NCBI RefSeq assembly: GCF_043555975.1
Contig: NZ_JBIGIA010000011.1
Coordinates: 62,001-126,000, forward strand
Direction of reading: 5' to 3'
Length of the DNA stretch: 64,000 bases
Origin: Pelomonas nitida
Lineage (GTDB): Bacteria; Pseudomonadota; Gammaproteobacteria; Burkholderiales; Burkholderiaceae_C
The notes beneath the pieces were generated by a model. It ran no database searches. It saw only the letters and a program-made list of their open reading frames with translations, and was not told where the DNA came from. Positions 26,383 to 34,970 of this stretch are shown in pieces; position 1 is the stretch's first letter; every line of letters begins with the position of its first letter. The translations under genes were made by a program, and so were the position numbers.

Positions 26383-26958
26383 TCAACTGCGCGTGACGGG
26401 CCCGATGCCGATGGGGTCGGCCAGCCACTGCTCGGTGCCGGCGCGGGCGTGCAGCGCGCGCACGACGGCCATGCCCTGCACGACCTGGCCGAAGGCGGCA
26501 AAGCCCTGGCCGTCGGGGTTGCGCCGGCCGCCGAAGTCCAGCTCCGGCTGGTCACCGATGCAGATGAAGAACTCCGCCGTCGCGGTGCCGGGCGCGCCGC
26601 GCGCCATCGAGATCGTGCCGTCGCGGTGGCGCAGGCCGGTCTGCTGTGTGGTCTCGTGGGCGATGGGCGGGCGCCGCGGCGGCGCATCGTCCTTGAGGTT
26701 CAGGCCCCACTGCACGACCTCGATCTTGTGGGCGTTCTGCGGCTGGTTGGCCAGCGACACCAGGCGATAGACCCAGGCCTTGTCGAGCAGGTGTTGGTCC
26801 ACATAGGCCAGGTAGTTGGCGACCGTGATGGGGGCGGCAGCGGGGTTCACCTCGATGACGAAGGGTCCCAGCGGGGTGTCCACCCGGGTGCGCACGGTTG
26901 TGGCGGCATGGGCCGCCAGCGGCAAGGCGGCGAGCGAGAGCAGATGGCGTCGTTGCAT
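26383..26958 (-). CDS. Peptidylprolyl isomerase, cyclophilin type
   Basis: 191 aa with a short signal peptide (MQRRHLLSLAALPLAAHA) and therefore periplasmic. Cyclophilin motifs: ANYLAYVDQHLLDKAWVYRLV, GTISMARGAPGTATAEFFI (the central substrate groove), and GFAAFGQVVQGMAVV. The usual active-site arginine segment F(H)R(V)I near the first motif is replaced by VYRLVS, so catalysis may be weak. It is last in the tight operon with the radical SAM gene (8 nt after the ABM-like gene). Confidence 0.88.
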   Translation of the reverse strand: MQRRHLLSLAALPLAAHAATTVRTRVDTPLGPFVIEVNPAAAPITVANYLAYVDQHLLDKAWVYRLVSLANQPQNAHKIEVVQWGLNLKDDAPPRRPPIAHETTQQTGLRHRDGTISMARGAPGTATAEFFICIGDQPELDFGGRRNPDGQGFAAFGQVVQGMAVVRALHARAGTEQWLADPIGIGPVTRS

Positions 26959-26966
26959 GGCAGTCG

Positions 26967-27296
26967 TCAGCGGCGGTTGATGTCGGCGAGCGGATGCGCG
27001 ATGCCGCCATCGCCGTAGGTGCTCACCACCTCGGCGATGACGACCTGGTAGCCCTTCAGCCAGCGCGCCTGGGCCTGCTTGGCCTCGCGGTGGGTGGCAT
27101 GGGCCATCAGCTGTTGCAGGGCTTCCATCGAATCCCAGTAGTAGACGTTGGAGATCAGCCCGGTCGCCGGGTTCTCCCAGGTCTCCTCGCCGCGGTAGCC
27201 GGGGATGGCACGGGCGACCTCGGCAATGCGCGCGTCCAGCGCGTGGAACTCGTCGTCGTAGGTGCCAGCGGCGAAGGTGAAGGTGGCGGTGAACAT
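26967..27296 (-). CDS. ABM-domain (antibiotic biosynthesis monooxygenase-like) protein
   Basis: 109 aa, ferredoxin-like alpha/beta barrel expected. MFTATFTFAAGTYDDEFHALDARI and ENPATGLISNVYYWDSMEALQQLMAHATH are typical of small ABM-fold proteins; YRGEETWENP and the helix HREAKQAQARWLKGYQVV follow. Such proteins dimerise; some are monooxygenases or heme-degrading, many have unknown roles. Start ATG at 27296 was taken because upstream residues are uncharacteristic. Spacing to neighbours is 5 nt and 8 nt. Confidence 0.75.
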   Translation of the reverse strand: MFTATFTFAAGTYDDEFHALDARIAEVARAIPGYRGEETWENPATGLISNVYYWDSMEALQQLMAHATHREAKQAQARWLKGYQVVIAEVVSTYGDGGIAHPLADINRR

Positions 27297-27301
27297 GTGG
27301 T

Positions 27302-27688
27302 TCACGGGGCCCAGTGCTTGAGCGCTCGTTCGGTCTGCTGTCGGTCGACGAGCCGATCCGTGTCCAGGCACCAGTGCAGGAAGTCCGCGACAACGCGCCT
27401 CTGCTCTGTGGAGCAACGGTGTTTGAAGTCCAGCCACGACGGCACAGGCGATTTGGCCCTGCCTGTGTTCGCCAAGGCATCAATCGTGTAGTCGATGACC
27501 AGCGAGGTCGACTCCGGATTCCGCAGGCACCAGGCCATGTGGGCCGGGATCGTCTTCAGCAGATCTGGAGCGTTGCCGTGCAGAAGCAAGTGTGCATGCT
27601 CTTCGATGTGCGCCTCGTCGTGTCGCCCGGGCTCCAAGGCGAAGAGCTGAACGACCTTGTCCAACAGGGTGGGTGCTTGGACGCTCAT
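27302..27688 (-). CDS. Unknown protein (128 aa), lower GC than neighbours
   Basis: Cytoplasmic, helical, acidic N-terminal half (EPGRHDEAHIEEHAH), a segment NAPDLLKTIPAHMAWCLRNPE and a Cys-containing second half (DFKHRCSTEQRRVVADFLHWCLD). I do not recognise it. ATG 27688 overlaps the radical-SAM stop by four bases (ATGA). GC is about 61% by eye count over its span against about 70% around it, so it may be a later arrival in the operon. Confidence 0.7.
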   Translation of the reverse strand: MSVQAPTLLDKVVQLFALEPGRHDEAHIEEHAHLLLHGNAPDLLKTIPAHMAWCLRNPESTSLVIDYTIDALANTGRAKSPVPSWLDFKHRCSTEQRRVVADFLHWCLDTDRLVDRQQTERALKHWAP

Positions 27689-29613
27689 GCCCGTGATCCG
27701 TCGAACTGGAGCGCCCGCTCGACAAACCGCCGCGGTACCGTCGTCTTCGGCACGCGCACCGGGAACCAGCTGCGGATGTCGCTGTCGATGCCGATGCCGT
27801 GCATGAAGTTGTAGAGCCCCTTCTTGAGCCCCTGGCCCAGGCCGTCGTGGTCGGTGGGCGTGGGGTCGATGAAGGCGATGTCGTTCTTGGCGAAGCGGGC
27901 GTCGGCCGGCAGGGGTTGCAGCGTGACGCCGTATGCGGCCGGGTTCATGCCCACGGGCGAATGCACCGTGCAGGCGAAACGGTGGAAGAAGCCGCTGTGG
28001 ATGCAGCCGTTCTCGAACAGCTGGCGCACGTACTCCAGCGCGTCCACGGTGTCCTGTGTCGTCTGCGTCGGGAAGCCATACATCAGGTAGGCATGCACCA
28101 GCACGCCCGCGTCGGCGAACGCCTTGGTCACGCGGGCGACCTGCTCGACGCTGACGCCCTTCTTCATCAGCTTCAGCAGCCGGTCGCTGGCCACCTCCAG
28201 CCCGCCGGAGATCGCGATGCAGCCGCTGTCGGCCAGCAACTGGCACAGCTCGGGCGTGAAGGTTTTCTCGAAGCGGATATTGCCCCACCAGCTGATGGCC
28301 ACACCGCGCCGCAGCAGCTCCTCGGCCAGCGCCTTGAGCGCCTTGGGCGGCGCGGCCTCGTCGACGAAATGAAAGCCCGTCTGCCCGGTCTCCGCCACGA
28401 TGGCCTCGATGCGGTCCACCAGCACCTCGGCCGATGCCGCCTCGTAGCGTGAGATGTAGTCCAGGCTGACGTCGCAGAAGCTGCACTTCTTCCAGTAGCA
28501 GCCATGCGCCACGGTCAGCTTGTTCCAGCGCCCGTCGCTCCACAGCCGGTTCATCGGGTTGAGCATGTCCAGCAGCGACAGGTAGCGGTCCAGCGGCAAG
28601 CCGTCCCAGGTCGGCGTGCCGACGTCGTCGAAGGGCACATCGGGCTCGACGAAGTTGGTGTACCTGACTTCATGGCCGTCACGCCAGAACGTGCGCACCA
28701 GCCGGGTCTTGGAGCGTTTGCCGGCCACGTGCTCCAGCAGCGCCAGCAGCGGCCGCTCGCCGGCGTCCAGCGTCACGTAGTCGACGAACTCGAACAGCCG
28801 CGGCTCGCTCAGCTCGCGCAACTCGGTATTCACATAACCGCCGCCCAGCACGGTGACGACCTCGGGCCGCGCGGCCTTGATCGCCTGCGCGATGCGCAGC
28901 GCCGCGTAGACCGAGCCGGGGAAGGGCACCGACAGCAGCACGACGTCGGGCCGATGCTGCTCCAGCGCCTCCAGCGTCAGCCGCTGCAGCGTGCGGTCGA
29001 TCAGATGCGGTGGCTCGGCCAGCGCCTCGGCCAGCGGGTCGAAGTGCGCCTGAGCGGCGGCCAGCTTCTCGGCGTAGCGCACGAACTCGAAGCGCTCGTC
29101 CACCGCGTCGCGCAGCACGTCGGCCAGGTCGTTCAGGAACAGCGTCGCCAGGTGGCGGGCGCGGTCCTGCAGGCCCAGGGCGCCGAAGGCCCAGGCCAGC
29201 GGGTCTTCGCCTTCCTCGCCGATGTAATGGTCCAGCGACGCGAAGCGTGCGCCCTCGGGCAGGAAGCTGCGCGTGTTGATGCGGTGCGCCAGCGTCGGGT
29301 CCTGGCCCTGCAGAAATCGCAGCACGCGCGGCGTGGCGGCCGCGATTGAACTGAACTCACCGTCGAACCAGGCGGTCTGCGGCGTGTGCTTCGCGACGGG
29401 CAGCGCCTGGACGGCTTCACGGATCTGCGCGAGCCCGGCGGGAGAAAAGAGTTCCAGCACCAGCGCCAGCGCGAGGTCCACCTGATGCGCGGCGATCTGG
29501 CGCGAGCGCAGGAAGCCGGTCAGGTAGGCGGTGGACGGGTAGGGCGTGTTCAGCTGCGTCATCGGGGGGATGACGGCGAGCACGCGGGGCTGATTGGGAG
29601 AAGACGAATCCAC
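27685..29613 (-). CDS. B12-binding-type radical SAM protein (642 aa)
   Basis: N-terminal cobalamin-binding-like domain (VLAVIPPMTQLNTPYPSTAYL onward, with VVTVLGGGYVNTELR in the middle) and C-terminal radical SAM barrel. The cluster motif is GCYWKKCSFCD: the three cysteines are spaced C-X4-C-X2-C, not the usual C-X3-C-X2-C. Further elements: GFHFVDEAAPPKALK (AdoMet-side), and GGLEVASDRLLKLMKKG, typical of this group. It probably performs a difficult C-methylation or C-C rearrangement on an unknown substrate. I used the GTG at 29613, since residues before it look non-conserved; a start at 29679 is possible. It heads the operon with three smaller genes. Confidence 0.88.
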   Translation of the reverse strand: MDSSSPNQPRVLAVIPPMTQLNTPYPSTAYLTGFLRSRQIAAHQVDLALALVLELFSPAGLAQIREAVQALPVAKHTPQTAWFDGEFSSIAAATPRVLRFLQGQDPTLAHRINTRSFLPEGARFASLDHYIGEEGEDPLAWAFGALGLQDRARHLATLFLNDLADVLRDAVDERFEFVRYAEKLAAAQAHFDPLAEALAEPPHLIDRTLQRLTLEALEQHRPDVVLLSVPFPGSVYAALRIAQAIKAARPEVVTVLGGGYVNTELRELSEPRLFEFVDYVTLDAGERPLLALLEHVAGKRSKTRLVRTFWRDGHEVRYTNFVEPDVPFDDVGTPTWDGLPLDRYLSLLDMLNPMNRLWSDGRWNKLTVAHGCYWKKCSFCDVSLDYISRYEAASAEVLVDRIEAIVAETGQTGFHFVDEAAPPKALKALAEELLRRGVAISWWGNIRFEKTFTPELCQLLADSGCIAISGGLEVASDRLLKLMKKGVSVEQVARVTKAFADAGVLVHAYLMYGFPTQTTQDTVDALEYVRQLFENGCIHSGFFHRFACTVHSPVGMNPAAYGVTLQPLPADARFAKNDIAFIDPTPTDHDGLGQGLKKGLYNFMHGIGIDSDIRSWFPVRVPKTTVPRRFVERALQFDGSRA

Positions 29614-29749
29614 GGCCGGGATTGTCGAGCACGGTTGCCACGTTGCCCGCCCAGGAGCTGGCAACGCCACGAGGGCCATGGGCCTGGTGCCGGTCAGGAC
29701 CTGTTCTGCGTGATCCGTGCGCCGACCCGTCTGCCGACCGGAGTCGCCG

Positions 29750-31399
29750 TCACGCGGTCATCCAGCCCGCCAGCTTCTCCGCAATCATCAAGGTCGGCGA
29801 CGCCGTGTTGCCGCTGGTGATGGTCGGCATGACGCTCGCATCAGCCACGCGCAGGCCGGCGACGCCGCGCACGCGCAGGCGGGCGTCGACGACGGCACCG
29901 GGGTCGTCTTTGCGGCCCATGCGGCAGGTGCCGACCGGGTGGAAGATGGTGGTGGCGATGTCGCCGGCCGCGCGGACGAGTTCGTCGTCGGTCTGGGCCA
30001 GCGGGCCGGGGCGGTGCTCCTCGGGCCGGAAGCGGGCCAGCGCCGGCCGGGACATGATCTGCCGCGTCATGCGCAGGCTGTCGGCGGCCACCTTGCGGTC
30101 AGCGTCGGTGGACAGGTAGTTGGGCCGGATCGCCGGGGCGACGGTGGCGTCTGCCGACTGGATGTGCACGCTGCCGCGGCTGGTGGGGTTGAGGTTGCAC
30201 ACGCTGGCGGTGATCGCGTCGAAACGGTGCAGTGGCTCACCGAAGGCATCGAGTGACAGCGGTTGCACGTGGAACTGCAGATCGGGCCACACCTTGGTGG
30301 GCACGCTGCGGGTGAACACGCCCAGCTGGCTGGGGGCCATGCTCATCGGGCCGCTGCGCCGCAGCGCGTATTCGATGGCGATCGAGGCCTTGCCCAGCAG
30401 CGAGGCGCTGCGCGTGTTCAGCGTGCGGGCGCCTTGCAGCTTGTAGACGGTGCGGATCTGCAGGTGGTCCTGCAGGTTGGCGCCCACGCCGCGCAGTTCG
30501 CGCTCCACCGGCACGCCGGCCGCCTGCAGCACCTCGGCCGGGCCCAGGCCCGACAACTGCAGGATCTGCGGCGAGCCGATGCTGCCCGCTGCGAGGATGA
30601 CTTCGCCGCCCACATTCAGCCACGGCTGCTCCACGCCGTGCGGCGTGCGCACCTCCACGCCGCCGCAGCGCAGGCCCGCGTCGTCGCGCAGCAGGCGCAG
30701 CTTGCGCACCTGTGCGCCGGTCCACAGCTCGAAGTTGGGGCGGCCGAGGCAGGTGGGCCGCAGGAAGGCCTTGGCCGCGTTCCAGCGCAGGCCCTTCTTC
30801 TGGTTGACCTCGAAGTAACCCACGCCCTCGTTGTTGCCGGCGTTGAAGTCGCCGGTGGAGGGAATGCCGGCCTCATTGCAGGCAGCGGCAAACGCATCGA
30901 GGATGGGCCAGCGCAGGCGCTGCTGCTCGACGCGCCACTCGCCCTTGTGGCCGTGTAGCTCGGCAAAACCTGCCGGCGCTGACTTCGGGTCATCCAGCCG
31001 CCAGTGGTGTTCGTGGCGGCGGAAGGCGTTCAGCACGCGCTCCCAGCGCCAGGTGTCGTCGCCGGTGAGGTCGGCCCAGTGCTCGTAGTCGCGGCGTTGG
31101 CCCCGCATGTAGATCATGCCGTTGATGCTGGAGCTGCCGCCCAGCACCTTGCCACGCGGATAGCGCAGCTTGCGGCGGTTGAGGCCGGGCTCCGGTTCGG
31201 TGTTGAAACACCAGTCCGTGCGGGGGTTACCGATGCAGTGGAGATAACCCATCGGTATGTGTATCCAGTGGTAATCGTCGTTGCCGCCTGCTTCGATGAG
31301 CAGCACGCGCTTGTCTGGTTTGGCGCTGAGCCTGTTCGCCAGCAGGCAGCCGGCGGTGCCGGCGCCCACAATGATGTAATCGAAGCCTTGTTGGGACAT
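29750..31399 (-). CDS. GMC family FAD-dependent oxidoreductase (choline dehydrogenase-like)
   Basis: 549 aa. FAD-binding VGAGTAGCLLANRL near the N-terminus, GMC signature PRGKVLGGSSSINGMIYMRG (about 84-104), and AGSIGSPQILQLSGLGP (about 280-296). The catalytic His is in HPVGTCRMG and the closing FAD segment is GNTASPTLMIAEKLA. Enzymes of this group oxidise alcohols such as choline, glucose or long-chain alcohols; substrate undetermined. I chose MSQQGF (31399), directly before the FAD-binding strand; earlier starts add 17 residues without pattern. Confidence 0.92.
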   Translation of the reverse strand: MSQQGFDYIIVGAGTAGCLLANRLSAKPDKRVLLIEAGGNDDYHWIHIPMGYLHCIGNPRTDWCFNTEPEPGLNRRKLRYPRGKVLGGSSSINGMIYMRGQRRDYEHWADLTGDDTWRWERVLNAFRRHEHHWRLDDPKSAPAGFAELHGHKGEWRVEQQRLRWPILDAFAAACNEAGIPSTGDFNAGNNEGVGYFEVNQKKGLRWNAAKAFLRPTCLGRPNFELWTGAQVRKLRLLRDDAGLRCGGVEVRTPHGVEQPWLNVGGEVILAAGSIGSPQILQLSGLGPAEVLQAAGVPVERELRGVGANLQDHLQIRTVYKLQGARTLNTRSASLLGKASIAIEYALRRSGPMSMAPSQLGVFTRSVPTKVWPDLQFHVQPLSLDAFGEPLHRFDAITASVCNLNPTSRGSVHIQSADATVAPAIRPNYLSTDADRKVAADSLRMTRQIMSRPALARFRPEEHRPGPLAQTDDELVRAAGDIATTIFHPVGTCRMGRKDDPGAVVDARLRVRGVAGLRVADASVMPTITSGNTASPTLMIAEKLAGWMTA

Positions 31400-31446
31400 G
31401 GATAGCTGCAAGGTGCCGCACGGTGCGCGGCTCTCGCAAGCGTAAA

Positions 31447-32742
31447 TCAACCGGCCTGTGACAGCCTGTTAGCGCTGATGCCATACCAGTCCATCCGGCG
31501 GGTCACGGTCATGACAGTTGCCAGCACCGCAAACAGCAGCACGGCGCCGATGACGAGGGCCGTCTGTTCGCGGCTCAGCAGCACATAGAGTGCGCCGTAC
31601 AGAAGCGTTATGCCGCCGCCGAAGGCCAGGCCGCGCAGCCAGGTGCCGAGCATGGCTGCGGCGTACTGCGTCAGCACGAGCGCGGCGGCACCGGCGGCGA
31701 TCAGGTACGCCACGACGAACGGCAGGTGCTCGGACAGGCTCAGCAGCAGCAGGAAGAACAGGCTCAGCGCCAGGCCCACGAGCAGGTACTGCACCGGGTG
31801 CACGCGCCGCCCGGTCAGCAGCTCGGTCAGGCCCACGGTGACGAAGGTCAGCGCGATGAACATCAGGCCGTACTTGATCGCGCGGTCGGACATGACGTAG
31901 GGGTTCACGGGGTCGATGAGGTCGACGGCCAGCGTGTCCAGCCCGGCCTTGCCGGCTGCGACATCGGCCGCCGCGTTGCTCGCCAGCTCCGACACCTGCC
32001 AGCGCGCCGAAAAACCGCTCTCGCCCACCTCGCGCTCGGCGGGCAGGAAACGGCCGCCGAAACTGGGGTGCGGCCACGAGGACTGCAGGTTCACGGCCGT
32101 GCTGCCGGCAGCGGGAATGACGGCCAGGCGCTGCGTGCCGATCAGGTCTACGGTCAGGTTCAACTCCAGCGTCTCGCCGCTGCGCGGCAGGGCGATGACG
32201 GCGTGCAGCCCCGCGGCGTGGGCCGCGTTCGTCGTGCCGGGCTTCACGGCCAGCGCTTGACCATCGCGCTTGAGTTGCACGTCGCGCAGGCCGCGCGCAT
32301 CGCTGGTGGAGAACATCGCGGCGACGGCGCCGCAGTCGACGCGGCCGCCGGCGTTTTCGGCCGGCGGCGTCAGCCGGTCAAAGTCGTCCCAGCGTGCCAG
32401 GATGCTCAGCTTGCCGGCATAGCTGTTGATCTTGAACAGGCCGCGGTAACGCGGGTCGGGCGTCACGCGCCCGCTGACCTGCAGCTGCGACGGCGGCAGC
32501 ACCACCGTGAAAGCCCGGCGCTGCAAGCCATCCTTGACGGCCCAGTTTTCCCTGCAGCTGCGTGTCAGCAGCGGCCCCAGCAGCGTCTGCGGCCCGGCCT
32601 GCGACTGCTCGACGCTCTGCGCGGCCTCCTGCTGGCGAGCCTGGCGTTCGCGCACCAGCCCGCCGATCTGGTTGAGCACGATGATCAGGATGAGGGTGAC
32701 GGCGGCCAGGATGGCCAGCTTGGTGAGCAAGGTTTTGTTCAT
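31447..32742 (-). CDS. creD: Inner membrane protein CreD
   Basis: 431 aa. N-terminal membrane segment (LTKLAILAAVTLILIIVLNQIGGLVRERQ), a large periplasmic domain up to about residue 300, then six or so membrane segments (LMFIALTFVTVGLTELLTG, VHPVQYLLVGLALSLFFLLLLSLSEH, FVVAYLIAAGAAALVL). The RVHPVQYLLVGLAL segment is diagnostic of CreD. CreD is the main CreBC target; its overproduction alters envelope stability and beta-lactam tolerance. The gene follows creC and a CreB-type binding site. Confidence 0.95.
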   Translation of the reverse strand: MNKTLLTKLAILAAVTLILIIVLNQIGGLVRERQARQQEAAQSVEQSQAGPQTLLGPLLTRSCRENWAVKDGLQRRAFTVVLPPSQLQVSGRVTPDPRYRGLFKINSYAGKLSILARWDDFDRLTPPAENAGGRVDCGAVAAMFSTSDARGLRDVQLKRDGQALAVKPGTTNAAHAAGLHAVIALPRSGETLELNLTVDLIGTQRLAVIPAAGSTAVNLQSSWPHPSFGGRFLPAEREVGESGFSARWQVSELASNAAADVAAGKAGLDTLAVDLIDPVNPYVMSDRAIKYGLMFIALTFVTVGLTELLTGRRVHPVQYLLVGLALSLFFLLLLSLSEHLPFVVAYLIAAGAAALVLTQYAAAMLGTWLRGLAFGGGITLLYGALYVLLSREQTALVIGAVLLFAVLATVMTVTRRMDWYGISANRLSQAG

Positions 32743-32784
32743 GCCACCAGCATCGCGAGACGCCGTGAGGCGATGACGAGCGGT

Positions 32785-32800
32785 GTGAAGTCAGTGTGAA
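32785..32800 (-). promoter_or_regulatory. CreB binding site (cre-tag) upstream of creD
   Basis: Read on the minus strand the sequence is TTCAC-ACTGAC-TTCAC, an exact match to the cre-tag TTCAC-N6-TTCAC bound by CreB in Escherichia coli and Aeromonas. It spans the creC stop codon and ends 42 nt before the creD ATG, a plausible activation distance. This gives creD its own CreB-controlled promoter inside the operon. Confidence 0.8.
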
Positions 32801-34215
32801 GCGGGCAGCACCAGCGTGGCCCGCAGGCCGGGCTCCGCCGCCTCGAATTCCAGCCGCCCGCCGTGCAGCTCGGCCACACGGCGGGCGATGGCCAGGCCCA
32901 GGCCCGAGCCTTTGACGAGGCTGCCGGGCCGGGCCGTGGAGAAGAAGCGCTGGCCCAGCTGCGAGAACACGCTGGCCGGCACGCCGGGCCCGTGGTCGCG
33001 CAGCGCGAGACGCACCGTTGTGGGTGTCGTGCTGACGGCCAATTCGAGCGTCGAGCCGGCGGGTGCGAAGTCCAGCGCATTGACGAGCAGGTTGCCGAAG
33101 GCCAGCTCCAGCAGCGCCGCGTCGGCGTCGATGACCACGTCCTCGCGCGCCGTCCACGCCACGGTCAGCCGCTGCTGCGCCAACCGCGGCGCCTGCCGTT
33201 CCAGCTGCGCGTCAACCCAGGCGGCCAGCGCCACGCGCCGCCGCTCGCCCAGCCCCACCTGCGCCTCCAGCTGCGACAGCGCCAGCACGCGCTCCACCAG
33301 CGTCTGCAGCCGGGCGGTCTGGTCCAGCACCTGGGCGGCGAAGCGCTGGCGGTCGGCGGCGGGCAGCTCGTCCTGCAGCAGCTCGCCGCTGGCGCGCAGC
33401 GCGGCCAGCGGGCTTTTCAGCTCGTGCGTCAGGGCGCGCACGTCGTGCTCCAGCTGCTCGCGGCCCTCCAGCCGGCGGCGCATGTCGTCCATCGCGTGGG
33501 CCAGGTCGCCCAGCTCGCCAGGCACGGCCGGCGGCGCGAGGTTCTGCCCGGCCTGCACCTGCTGCGCGTAGCGCCGCAGCCGCCGCACGGTGACCACCAG
33601 CCACAGCGTCACAGCCACGCCCACGATGAGGCTGGCGGCCAGCAGCGCGGCGCCCGCCAGGAACACGCGGCGTTCGGCCCGGTCGATGAAGCGCTGCACG
33701 CTGGCCACCGGCTTGGCCACGCTGACGACGCCCAGCGTGCGGCCCGCCTGCAGCACCGGCGCGGCGACCACGAGCACGGTGCTGTCGTGGCGGCCGTAGG
33801 GGCTGGCGCGTGCACCGTAGTCGCCGCGCAGCGTGCGGGCCACGTCGTTCCACTGCGAGTAGTCCTGGCCCACGGCCGAGGGCTGGCCGGAGTCCAGCAC
33901 CACGCGGCCCGCCGCGTCGGTCACGTAGATGCGCAGGTCCAGGCGCTGCTTGCGCAGGCCCCAGATGACGGCATCCACGTCGCGCTGCGCGTAGCGCCGC
34001 AGCTGGTTCGCCAGCCGGCCGTCCGGCGCCGGTGAGCCGGCGGCCAATTCATCCACCGCCACCTCGGCCAGCAGGTTGGCCGTCTCCACCATCAGGTCTT
34101 CCATGACCTCGCGCACGCTGGGCTTCACCTCGGCGAGGAAGACCTTCAGCAGCAGCACGGCGCTGAGGCCGGCGATCAGGAAGAAGCCGAAGAAGACGCG
34201 CAGGCCCAGGCGCAT
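32791..34215 (-). CDS. creC: Sensor histidine kinase CreC
   Basis: 474 aa. TM1 at the N-terminus (VFFGFFLIAGLSAVLLLKVFL), periplasmic sensor region with the CreC-like YVTDAAGRVVLDSG and DYSQWNDVARTLRGDYGARAS, TM2 (FLAGAALLAASLIVGVAVTLWLV), a HAMP-like linker, HisKA with LTHELKSPLAALRASGELL, then HATPase_c with FGNLLVNALDF, DHGPGVP and GSGLGLAIARRV. It phosphorylates CreB. It is 80 nt downstream of creB. Confidence 0.95.
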   Translation of the reverse strand: MRLGLRVFFGFFLIAGLSAVLLLKVFLAEVKPSVREVMEDLMVETANLLAEVAVDELAAGSPAPDGRLANQLRRYAQRDVDAVIWGLRKQRLDLRIYVTDAAGRVVLDSGQPSAVGQDYSQWNDVARTLRGDYGARASPYGRHDSTVLVVAAPVLQAGRTLGVVSVAKPVASVQRFIDRAERRVFLAGAALLAASLIVGVAVTLWLVVTVRRLRRYAQQVQAGQNLAPPAVPGELGDLAHAMDDMRRRLEGREQLEHDVRALTHELKSPLAALRASGELLQDELPAADRQRFAAQVLDQTARLQTLVERVLALSQLEAQVGLGERRRVALAAWVDAQLERQAPRLAQQRLTVAWTAREDVVIDADAALLELAFGNLLVNALDFAPAGSTLELAVSTTPTTVRLALRDHGPGVPASVFSQLGQRFFSTARPGSLVKGSGLGLAIARRVAELHGGRLEFEAAEPGLRATLVLPASH

Positions 34216-34295
34216 GTCAGTGCTGCTCGTCCGCCCGTGGGCGCTGAATTGCCGCGGCGGCGGGCCGTGAGCGGCGCGAGCGTGGCGGCTTCACG

Positions 34296-34970
34296 TCAGG
34301 GCTCCAGCGAGTACCCAAGGCCCCGATGCGTCTTGATCGGATCGCGCGTCGGTGCGGCCTCGCGCAGCTTGGCGCGCAGCGTTTTGATGTGGGTGTCGAC
34401 CGTGCGGTCGCCGCTGTCGGCGCTCGTGCCCCACACGGCGTCCAGCAACGCGTCGCGCGAGTGGATGCGCTGCGGCGCGCCCAGCAGCTTCAGCAGCAGG
34501 CCCAGCTCCAGCTTGGTGAGGTTGAGCAGCGCGCCGTCCAGCCGCACGCGTGAGCCGTCGACAACGAAGCCCGAGGGCGACACCGGCGCCGGTGCGGCCT
34601 GCGCGCGGCGCAGCAGCGCACGCACGCGCGCCACCAGCTCGCGCGGACTGAAGGGCTTGGCGAGGTAGTCGTCGGCGCCCAGTTCCAGCCCGAGCACGCG
34701 GTCCATCTCCTCGCTGCGCGCGCTCAGCACGATGACGGGCAGATGCCGCAGCGGCCCGGCGCGCAGCTCGCGGCACAGGTCCAGCCCGTGCCCGTCGGGC
34801 AGGCCGATGTCGAGGATGAGCAGGGCGGGCGCCGGCGCCTGGTGCAGTCGCTCGCGCGCCTCGGCCAGCCAGCTGCGGTGTTCGACGGCATAGCCCTCGC
34901 GCTGCAGCGCGAACACGACGGTGTCGGCGATGGCCGGGTCGTCCTCCAGCAGCAGCAGCGTGGCCGTCAA
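34296..34970 (-). CDS. creB: Response regulator CreB
   Basis: 224 aa OmpR/PhoB-type regulator: receiver domain with acidic pair Glu9-Asp10-Asp11, phosphoacceptor Asp54 (LDIGLPDG) and Lys105 (LAKPFSP), then a winged-helix DNA-binding domain ending RTVDTHIKTLRAKLRE...HRGLGYSLEP. The start is decided by coupling: TTG at 34970 overlaps the stop of the preceding gene as TTGA, and translation from there begins exactly at the first receiver strand (TATLLLLEDD). An upstream start at 35054 would add Arg/Pro-rich residues. Confidence 0.93.
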   Translation of the reverse strand: MTATLLLLEDDPAIADTVVFALQREGYAVEHRSWLAEARERLHQAPAPALLILDIGLPDGHGLDLCRELRAGPLRHLPVIVLSARSEEMDRVLGLELGADDYLAKPFSPRELVARVRALLRRAQAAPAPVSPSGFVVDGSRVRLDGALLNLTKLELGLLLKLLGAPQRIHSRDALLDAVWGTSADSGDRTVDTHIKTLRAKLREAAPTRDPIKTHRGLGYSLEP

